Part shown: in pieces, positions 57,165-64,000 of the stretch
Numbering within the stretch: position 1 is the stretch's first letter
Layout of the letters: each line of letters starts with the position of its first letter
NCBI GenBank assembly: GCA_021793195.1
Contig: JAJYTG010000001.1
Location: 62,001-126,000, forward strand
DNA from: Pseudomonadota bacterium
Lineage (GTDB): Bacteria > Pseudomonadota > Gammaproteobacteria > Xanthomonadales > Rhodanobacteraceae
Length of the DNA: 64,000 nt
Reading direction: 5' to 3'
Translations under genes and position numbers: made by a program
Notes under the pieces: generated by a model
What the model saw: only the letters and a program-made list of their open reading frames with translations
Told to the model about the DNA's origin: nothing
Database searches by the model: none

Positions 57165-57596
57165 ATGATGACGGTGAAGTTGCAACGCGCAGTACGGATT
57201 TCGGGCGCGGTTCTCGCAGCACTCGCACTGGGTCTCTGCATGCCGCGCCAGGTCGCGGCGCAAGGCACGTCCGCCTCGCCGGAAGCACAGTGCCGCACGC
57301 TCTCGCAGCAGATGCTCGATGCGTTGACGCGTGGCGACAGCCGGGCCGCGTCCAGCGCCTTCGATGCCGACATGCGCAGCGCCCTGCCCCCGGACAAGCT
57401 GGCGGAACTGTGGCGTCAGGTCCAGCAGAACTACGGCAACCTGAAGGCCCGCGGCACCGTACAGTCGCTGCAGGTCAACGGCCTCGATGTGGTGATCATC
57501 CCCATGCGTTTCAGCCGGACCACTCTGGATGCGCAGGTCGCCTGCAACCCGCAGCAGCAGATCGCCGGGTTCTTCCTGCGGCCGGTTTCGGCCTGA
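57165..57596 (+). CDS. Hypothetical secreted protein (DUF3887-like)
   Basis: A 143-residue exported protein. The signal peptide is about residues 1-32 (VAAQ). The mature domain (RTLSQQMLDALTRGDSRAASSAF, LWRQVQQNYGNLK, VVIIPMRFSRTTLDAQVACN) resembles the small NTF2-like/DUF3887 domain, which often precedes hydrolases in secreted proteins; here it stands alone. Two Cys could pair. ATG at 57165 with a GGGAG site. Function unknown. Confidence 0.75.
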   Translation: MMTVKLQRAVRISGAVLAALALGLCMPRQVAAQGTSASPEAQCRTLSQQMLDALTRGDSRAASSAFDADMRSALPPDKLAELWRQVQQNYGNLKARGTVQSLQVNGLDVVIIPMRFSRTTLDAQVACNPQQQIAGFFLRPVSA

Positions 57597-57653
57597 GCTT
57601 CGGGCGCGCAAGCCATCTGGTCCGTGCCGGGCGCGCCGCGCGATGATGGGCGC

Positions 57654-58298
57654 ATGCCCCGCCCGACGCCACCCAGCACTTCCGGCCCCGCCGCGCGCGC
57701 ACGCGCCATGGCCGCTGCACGCGAACTGGGCGTGCCGCCGCACTACGGCCGCGAACGGCACCTGCGCCCGCAGCGCGAACCGGCGCGGCTGGTCTGCATC
57801 GGGCCGGACCTGCAGCAGCGCCCGGCCTGGCTGCGACCGCGCGCGGCGGCGGCTTTCCAGCGCATGCGGCGCAGCGCGGCGCGTGCGGGGATCGAACTGC
57901 AGGTAGCCTCGGCCTGGCGCTCCTTCGGGTACCAACTAGGCATCCTGTGCGGCAAGCGCGAGCGCGGCCTGGCGATGGAAGCCATCCTCGCGGTCAGCGC
58001 GGCGCCCGGCTACAGCGAGCATCACAGCGGACGCGCCCTCGATCTGGCCACGCCCGGCTACGCGGTGCTGGAGGAGGATTTCGAGCGCTCGCCGGCCTTC
58101 GCCTGGCTGCAGCGGCACGCGCAGCGCCATGGTTTCAGCCTGTCCTATCCGCGCGGCAACCGCCACGGCATCGCCTACGAGCCCTGGCACTGGTGCTGGC
58201 ATGCCGCCCTGGCGCGGCGGGCGCGGGCGCTCAACGGCGGCCGGCCGCCGCCCGGTGCACGCGACGCGCGAAGGCATCGTCCAGCCACACGCGCATGA
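57654..58298 (+). CDS. D-alanyl-D-alanine carboxypeptidase, VanY (M15) family
   Basis: A 214-residue zinc peptidase domain acting on peptidoglycan stem peptides. The M15B motif SEHHSGRALDLATPG supplies His and Asp ligands, and YEPWHWCW the third His. No signal peptide is visible from the ATG at 57654, which is unusual for this family, so either the start or the export route is uncertain. The gene overlaps the convergent dienelactone-hydrolase-like gene by 68 bases, so the final residues of one of the two may be unconserved. Confidence 0.82.
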   Translation: MPRPTPPSTSGPAARARAMAAARELGVPPHYGRERHLRPQREPARLVCIGPDLQQRPAWLRPRAAAAFQRMRRSAARAGIELQVASAWRSFGYQLGILCGKRERGLAMEAILAVSAAPGYSEHHSGRALDLATPGYAVLEEDFERSPAFAWLQRHAQRHGFSLSYPRGNRHGIAYEPWHWCWHAALARRARALNGGRPPPGARDARRHRPATRA

Positions 58299-59046
58299 AC
58301 TGGTAGGCGCGCCGGGCCACCGGTGGGTCATAGGCGCAGTTGGGAGCCGGCTTCTGCGCCGCCTCGGTGAAACAGTGCTCGGCACCACCGAAATCCACCA
58401 GCGCCCAGCGCTTGACATGGCCCCGGCGCATCTCCTGCTCGAACGCCGCGCGCGCCGCCGGCGGCACCGCCTGGTCGGCGTCGCCGGTCAGCACCAGCAC
58501 GTCGGCCTTGATGTTGCGCGCCAGCGCCGGATCATCGGTGGAGAGGATGCCGTGGAAGGTCACCACCGCGGCGACGTCGGCTCCGGCGCGCGCCAGGTCC
58601 AGTACCGCCGAGCCGCCGAAGCAGAAGCCGATGGCGGCGATGCGTGCCGGGTCGATGGGTGCATGGCCCTCCTGCGCGCGCAGTTCGGCCAGCGCCTTGA
58701 GCATGCGCGCCCGCAGCAGCGCGCGGTCGGCGTACAGCGGCTTGACCGCGGCCTGCGCCTGTTCGGTGTTCGCCGGGCGCACGCCTGCGCCGTACAGGTC
58801 GGTCAGCAGGATCACGTAGCGATGGCCAGCGATCATCCTGGCCTTGGCGATGGCATCGGCGTTGACGCCGTACCAGTTGGGCACCATCAGCAGCCCGGGG
58901 CGCAACGTGCGCGAGGCGCCGTCGTAGACCAGGTAGCTCCGGTAGCGCGTGCCATCCAGCGTCCACGCCACCGGCCTCACCACCATGGCGGCGTGGACGG
59001 CGGCGGTCCCCAGCAGCAGGATCCAGGCAAGCATGATGCGGCGCAT
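58231..59046 (-). CDS. Secreted dienelactone-hydrolase-family protein
   Basis: A 271-residue alpha/beta hydrolase with a signal peptide (1-19). The nucleophile is Cys142 in GFCFGGS, the dienelactone-hydrolase type, with Asp (GDADQAV) and His (GGAEHCFT) completing a triad. Substrate unknown; periplasmic members of this family are poorly studied. Divergent from tdh; overlaps the VanY gene at the 3' end. Confidence 0.88.
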   Translation of the reverse strand: MRRIMLAWILLLGTAAVHAAMVVRPVAWTLDGTRYRSYLVYDGASRTLRPGLLMVPNWYGVNADAIAKARMIAGHRYVILLTDLYGAGVRPANTEQAQAAVKPLYADRALLRARMLKALAELRAQEGHAPIDPARIAAIGFCFGGSAVLDLARAGADVAAVVTFHGILSTDDPALARNIKADVLVLTGDADQAVPPAARAAFEQEMRRGHVKRWALVDFGGAEHCFTEAAQKPAPNCAYDPPVARRAYQFMRVWLDDAFARRVHRAAAGRR

Positions 59047-59141
59047 GGCGGTCCTCCCCTTCCGGGTGGCGCGCCCAGCTTAGCGCGCCGGCGCGGCGTG
59101 CACCGCGTCCGCGACCGCCCCGGCGCGCGGATCCGCCGGCC

Positions 59142-59147
59142 TATAAT
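59142..59147 (+). promoter_or_regulatory. tdh promoter -10 box
   Basis: TATAAT followed by CGCGC, 27 bases before the tdh ATG, in the 128-base divergent gap. Confidence 0.6.
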
Positions 59148-59174
59148 CGCGCTTCGCATCCGCCGGAGCCTTCC

Positions 59175-60209
59175 ATGCCGCAGACCATGCGCGCGCTGGT
59201 CAAGCGCGAGCCCGCCAAGGGCATCTGGATGGAGCAGGTGCCCATCCCCGCCATCGGCCCCAACGAGGTGCTGATCAAGCTGGAGAAGACCGCCATCTGC
59301 GGTACCGACCTGCACATCTACAAGTGGGACGAGTGGTCGCAGCGCACCATCAAGCCGGGGCTGGTGATCGGCCACGAGTTCGTCGGACGCATCGTCGAAA
59401 CGGGTGCGGGCGTCAGGGGCTATGCGCCCGGACAGCGCGTCAGCGCCGAGGGCCACATCGTGTGCGGCATGTGCCGCAACTGCCGCGCCGGGCGCCAGCA
59501 CCTGTGCCCCAACACCGTCGGCATCGGCGTCAACCGCAACGGCGCATTCGCCGAGTACATCGCCATGCCGGCATCCAATCTGTGGCCGATTCCGGACCCG
59601 ATCCCCTCCGAGCTGGCAGCGTTCTTCGACCCCTACGGCAACGCCGCGCACTGCGCGCTGGAATTCGACCTGATCGGCGAGGATGTGCTGATCACCGGCG
59701 CCGGCCCCATCGGCGTCATCGCCGCCGGCATCGCCAAGCACGTGGGCGCGCGCAACGTGGTGGTCACCGACGTCAACGACTACCGCCTCAAGCTGGCCGC
59801 CGACATGGGCGCCACGCGCGTGGTCAACGTCGCCAACCAGTCGCTGCGCGAGGTGGTGAAAGACCTGCACATGGAAGGTTTCGACGTGGGCCTGGAGATG
59901 AGCGGCAACCCGCGCGCCTTCAACGACATGCTGGACGTGATGTACCACGGCGGCAAGATCGCGCTGCTGGGCATCCTGCCCAAGGGGGCCGGCGTCGACT
60001 GGGACAGGATCATCTTCAAGGGTCTCACCGTGCAGGGCATCTACGGCCGACGCATGTACGAGACCTGGTACAAGATGACGCAGATGCTGCTCACCGGCTT
60101 CCCGCTGCAGAAGGTGCTCACCCATCAGGTGGCCATCGACGACTTCCAGCGCGGCTTCGAGCTGATGGAAGCCGGCAACTGCGGCAAGGTGGTGTGCTCG
60201 TGGAGCTGA
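59175..60209 (+). CDS. tdh: L-threonine 3-dehydrogenase
   Basis: A 344-residue zinc alcohol-dehydrogenase-family enzyme oxidising threonine to 2-amino-3-ketobutyrate with NAD. Catalytic Zn ligand Cys42 in [15 protein letters not shown] (a Tdh signature), GHEFVG, the four-Cys structural zinc loop [15 protein letters not shown], and the Rossmann [12 protein letters not shown]. First gene of tdh-kbl, 25 bases before kbl. Confidence 0.97.
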   Translation: MPQTMRALVKREPAKGIWMEQVPIPAIGPNEVLIKLEKTAICGTDLHIYKWDEWSQRTIKPGLVIGHEFVGRIVETGAGVRGYAPGQRVSAEGHIVCGMCRNCRAGRQHLCPNTVGIGVNRNGAFAEYIAMPASNLWPIPDPIPSELAAFFDPYGNAAHCALEFDLIGEDVLITGAGPIGVIAAGIAKHVGARNVVVTDVNDYRLKLAADMGATRVVNVANQSLREVVKDLHMEGFDVGLEMSGNPRAFNDMLDVMYHGGKIALLGILPKGAGVDWDRIIFKGLTVQGIYGRRMYETWYKMTQMLLTGFPLQKVLTHQVAIDDFQRGFELMEAGNCGKVVCSWS

Positions 60210-60234
60210 GCGCCGCACCGATGAGGACACCCGC

Positions 60235-61433
<1,199 letters not shown>

Positions 61434-61434
<1 letters not shown>

Positions 61435-62174
61435 TGCGCACCGACAGCGTCCGCCTGTTCCAGACCCTGCCGCAGGCCTGCGGTTACTGGTCCGGGCGGA
61501 CCGCGGTGAACCTGGTGCTCGATCCGGCGCATCCCGCGCTGGATGCGTTGTACGCACAGGCGCTGGCGCACGGTTTCCGCCGCGCCGGCAGCCACGTGTA
61601 CCGGCCGCGCTGCCCGCGTTGCAATGCCTGCGTCGCCTGCCGCATCGCACTGGCGCGCTTCCGTCCGGACCGCAGCCAGCGCCGCTGCCTGGTGCGCAAT
61701 GCCGGCGTCGAACTGCTGGACGCCGAACCCGGTTTCACCCCCGAACGCTGGGCGCTGTACCAGCGCTACCAGAAGCTGCGGCATCCCGGCGGTGGCATGG
61801 ACGAGGGCACGGCCGAGGATTTCCGCGAGTTTCTCAGTGCCGGCTGGAGCCGCACGCGGCTTCTCGAACTGCGCGAAGGCGGGCGCCTGCTCGCGGTGGC
61901 CGCGACCGACCTCGCCGGCGAGGCGCTTTCGGCGGTGTACACCTGGTACGACCCGGACTGTGCGCAGCGCGGGCTGGGCACGCTGGCCATCCTGCGGCAG
62001 ATCGGCTATGGCCGCGCGCTGGGGCTGAACTATCTGTACCTGGGGTACTGGATCGCGCGACACCCCAGGATGGACTACAAGCGCCGCTTCCGGCCGGAGG
62101 CGCTGGACGGCGGCAACTGGGTGCCGCTGGCGGAAACGGAAAAGCGGCCAGCGGCCGGCACTCAGCCGCGGTAA
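61434..62174 (+). CDS. bpt: Aspartate/glutamate leucyltransferase
   Basis: A 246-residue bacterial Bpt, attaching Leu to N-terminal Asp or Glu for degradation by ClpS/ClpAP. The N-terminal ATE domain has CGYWSGRTA and the Cys cluster CPRCNACVACR after YRP; the C-terminal ATE domain has QRYQKLRHPGGGMDEG, YTWYDPD and LGYWIARHPRMDYKRRF. The start is joined to the kbl stop as TGATG. Its end overlaps the convergent pip gene by 13 bases. Confidence 0.94.
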
Positions 62175-63127
62175 CGGTCGGTGGCGCGCACCAGCGCGTC
62201 GATGTTGCCCGGTTCGAATGCCGAATGCCCCGCGTCCGCCACGACCTGCAAGTCGGCTTCGGGCCAGGCGCGATGCAGATCCCAGGCCGAACGCAGCGGA
62301 CAGACCACGTCGTAACGTCCCTGCACGATGGTGGCGGGGATGTGGCGGATGCGGTGCACGTCCTCCAGCAACTGGCCGTCGCCGCGCATGAAACCGCCAT
62401 GCACGAAGTAGTGGCACTCGATGCGTGCAAAGGCCAGCGCGAAAGCATCCGCCCCGCTGGACTCGATGTGTGCCGGATCCTGGAACAGGAAACTGGTGCT
62501 GCCCTCCCACACCGCCCAGGCGCGCGCGGCGGCCAGGCGCACGGCGTCGTCTTCGCCGGTGAGGCGGCGGTGGTAGGCGCTGATGAGATCGCCGCGCTCG
62601 GCCGGCGGGATGGGGTCGAGGTAGCCTTCCCAGGCATCCGGGAACAGCGCATCGCAACCCTGCTGATAGAACCATTCCAGCTCCCAGCGGCGCAGCAGGA
62701 AAATGCCGCGCAGCACCAGTTCGCTGACGTGCTGCGGATGGGTTTCGGCATAAGCCAGCGCCAGGGTCGATCCCCAGGAGCCGCCGAACACCTGCCACTG
62801 CCCGATCTCCAGGTGCGCGCGCAGACGTTCGATGTCGGCGACCAGATCCCAGGTCGTGTTCTCGCGCAGTTCGGCATGCGGCGTGCTGCGGCCGCAACCG
62901 CGCTGGTCGAACAGCACGATGCGGTAGGCGGAGGGATCGAAGAACTGCCGGCAGCGTGCGTTGCAGCCGCCTCCGGGACCGCCGTGCAGGAACACCACCG
63001 GCTTGCCCTGCGGATTGCCGCACTGCTCGTAGTACAGCGTATGCAGCGCCGACACCTGCAGGCGGCCGCTGTCGTAGGGCTCGATCTCCCCATACAGGCT
63101 GCGGCGCGGATTCGGCGGGCTCGTCAT
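62162..63127 (-). CDS. pip: Prolyl aminopeptidase
   Basis: A 321-residue alpha/beta hydrolase (S33) releasing N-terminal Pro. Oxyanion HGGPGGG (48-54), DQRGCGRS, nucleophile Ser117 (GGSWGSTLAL), and the acidic/His residues in QGRYDVVCP and AGHSAFE. The ATG at 63127 (MTSPPNPRRSLYGEIEPY) fits the family; upstream extension would run into the tRNA gene. Confidence 0.95.
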   Translation of the reverse strand: MTSPPNPRRSLYGEIEPYDSGRLQVSALHTLYYEQCGNPQGKPVVFLHGGPGGGCNARCRQFFDPSAYRIVLFDQRGCGRSTPHAELRENTTWDLVADIERLRAHLEIGQWQVFGGSWGSTLALAYAETHPQHVSELVLRGIFLLRRWELEWFYQQGCDALFPDAWEGYLDPIPPAERGDLISAYHRRLTGEDDAVRLAAARAWAVWEGSTSFLFQDPAHIESSGADAFALAFARIECHYFVHGGFMRGDGQLLEDVHRIRHIPATIVQGRYDVVCPLRSAWDLHRAWPEADLQVVADAGHSAFEPGNIDALVRATDRYRG

Positions 63128-63187
63128 CGGCGGGATCTCGCGGGCTGGAACGCGCGCCATCGCGGGCGGTGCGCCCCGGAAACGCGC

Positions 63188-63207
63188 GCGGCGCCTGCGG
63201 GCGCCGC
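63188..63207 (-). terminator. Hairpin after tRNA-Pro
   Basis: On the minus strand, an 8-base perfect stem (GCGGCGCC, GGCGCCGC) with a 4-base loop 16 bases after the tRNA CCA end, followed by GCGCGTTTCC. A possible weak terminator between the tRNA and pip. Confidence 0.4.
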
Positions 63208-63222
63208 GGAATGGCTGGAAAC

Positions 63223-63299
63223 TGGTCGGGGCGGCGAGATTCGAACTCGCGACCCCCACAACCCCATTGTGGTGCGCTACCAGGCTGCGCTACGCCCCG
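63223..63299 (-). tRNA. tRNA-Pro (anticodon GGG)
   Basis: A 77-base cloverleaf on the minus strand: acceptor stem CGGGGCG/CGCCCCG, D-loop GCAGCCTGGTAGC, anticodon stem CCACA/TGTGG around loop ATGGGGT (anticodon GGG), T-arm with GTTCGAATC, discriminator A and an encoded CCA. Follows the merR gene, as in related genomes. Confidence 0.97.
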
Positions 63300-63319
63300 A
63301 CACGGCTCCAGAACGGCGG

Positions 63320-63325
63320 ATTGTA
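63320..63325 (-). promoter_or_regulatory. tRNA-Pro promoter -10 box
   Basis: TACAAT on the minus strand, 20 bases before the mature 5' end, in the 58-base gap between merR and the tRNA. Confidence 0.5.
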
Positions 63326-63357
63326 ACAGCGGCGGCGCGCCGAACAGAAGCGAGGTC

Positions 63358-63711
63358 TCAACGCAGCAGGGCCAGCAGTTCCTCCAGTTCGACGCGCAAC
63401 TGCCGTGCCACCTGCCCTGAATAGCTGGCCTCGACCTTGGCCTGGCTGCCCTCCAGACGCTGGCGGGCGCCGGTGATGGTGAAACCCTGTTCGTACAGCA
63501 GCGCACGGATCTGGCGGATCATCAGCACGTCGTGGCGCTGGTAGTAGCGGCGGTTGCCGCGGCGCTTGACCGGGTTGAGTCCGCTGAACTCCTGCTCCCA
63601 GTAGCGCAGCACGTGCGGCTTCACCCCGCACAACTCGCTGACCTCACCGATGGTGAAGTAGCGCTTGGCGGGGATCGGCGGCAGCTCGTTGTTGCTACCT
63701 GGGTCCAGCAT
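63358..63711 (-). CDS. MerR-family transcriptional regulator
   Basis: A 117-residue regulator: N-terminal MerR winged helix ([36 protein letters not shown]) and a short helical C-terminal half without Cys clusters, so a metal-sensing role is unlikely. It is the standard companion gene of ihfA in gamma- and betaproteobacteria, with unknown target. Its start overlaps the ihfA end by 17 bases. Confidence 0.92.
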   Translation of the reverse strand: MLDPGSNNELPPIPAKRYFTIGEVSELCGVKPHVLRYWEQEFSGLNPVKRRGNRRYYQRHDVLMIRQIRALLYEQGFTITGARQRLEGSQAKVEASYSGQVARQLRVELEELLALLR

Positions 63712-63991
63712 AGGCTTCCACCCGCTGCTTCAGGCGCTGGCCGGCGCGGAAAGTCACCACGCGTCGCGCCGAAATGGGGATTTCCTCGCCGGTCTTGGGA
63801 TTGCGGCCCGGCCGCTGGTTCTTGCTGCGCAGTTCGAAGTTGCCGAAACCCGAGAGCTTGACCTGCTCGCCACGCTCCAGCGCCGTGCGGATGGTCTCGA
63901 AAAACGCATCCACGAATTCCTTGGCTTCGCGCTTGTTCAGCCCGACTTCGGCAAACAGGTGCTCGGCCATCTCCGCTTTGGTCAGTGCCAC
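63695..63991 (-). CDS. ihfA: Integration host factor subunit alpha
   Basis: A 98-residue DNA-bending protein of the HU/IHF family. The DNA-intercalating arm shows [11 protein letters not shown] with the Pro tip, after [23 protein letters not shown] closes it. The alpha-type start is [13 protein letters not shown]. The start lies 9 bases from the window edge; pheT, its usual upstream neighbour, would be outside. Confidence 0.97.
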   Translation of the reverse strand: MALTKAEMAEHLFAEVGLNKREAKEFVDAFFETIRTALERGEQVKLSGFGNFELRSKNQRPGRNPKTGEEIPISARRVVTFRAGQRLKQRVEAYAGPR

Positions 63992-64000
63992 GTTACCCCC

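Overview
The window is chromosomal DNA from a very GC-rich gammaproteobacterium, most likely of the Xanthomonadales (Lysobacter/Rhodanobacter-like). The evidence is gene order and content: fabF-pabB-pabC-mltG-tmk-holB-(PIG-L)-pilZ on one strand, ihfA-merR-tRNA-Pro, a bacterial leucyl/aspartyl-tRNA-protein transferase, a DksA with a degenerate zinc finger, and phoB-phoR-ppk. No prophage, insertion sequence, CRISPR array or rRNA is visible. Coding density is very high, and no gene-free stretch exceeds 300 bases; the longest, 34773-35071, is 299.

Layout. 1-9.1 kb (mostly minus strand): the 5' part of a secreted GH13 amylase, an OsmC-type peroxidase, radA, an acetoacetate/3-hydroxybutyrate operon (acetoacetate decarboxylase, 3-hydroxybutyrate dehydrogenase, patatin-like lipase), pdxH, a divergent GLYK-like kinase, and an orphan response regulator coupled to a YbjQ protein. 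8.7-21 kb (minus): pilZ, a PIG-L deacetylase, holB, tmk, mltG, pabC and pabB, linked by 4-base overlaps, then fabF, acpP, fabG, fabD, fabH, rpmF and yceD, and a small redox pair. 21-27 kb (plus): an M48 metalloprotease with TPR-like tail, then phoB-phoR-ppk behind a good Pho box.

27-45 kb holds a dispersed leucine/isovalerate catabolic locus: leucine-type dehydrogenase, isovaleryl-CoA dehydrogenase, thiolase, both methylcrotonyl-CoA carboxylase subunits, methylglutaconyl-CoA hydratase, HMG-CoA lyase and an SDR. Its end products are acetoacetate and acetyl-CoA, which the operon at 2.8-5.7 kb can also handle. Two unrelated cassettes interrupt the locus. One is a lipoprotein coupled to a large secreted BNR/IPT protein with a GlyGly-CTERM-like tail. 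The other is a Fur-box-controlled FTR1 permease and cupredoxin, followed by a predicted outer-membrane barrel.

45-64 kb: efpL, a FUSC membrane protein, kynureninase, a DksA fused to a 200-residue histone-like tail built partly from 11 perfect 9-base repeats, yidD-pyrC, a drug/metabolite exporter with a histidine-rich tail, mfd, a VanY-type carboxypeptidase, a dienelactone-hydrolase-like protein, tdh-kbl (threonine to glycine), bpt, prolyl aminopeptidase, tRNA-Pro(GGG), a MerR regulator and ihfA.

Many promoters share a TAnAAT-like -10 box followed by a GC-rich stretch and a short leader. Start codons were chosen by ribosome-binding site, overlap with the upstream gene and family length; uncertain ones are flagged. 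Functions are assigned by motif recognition only, with no database search.
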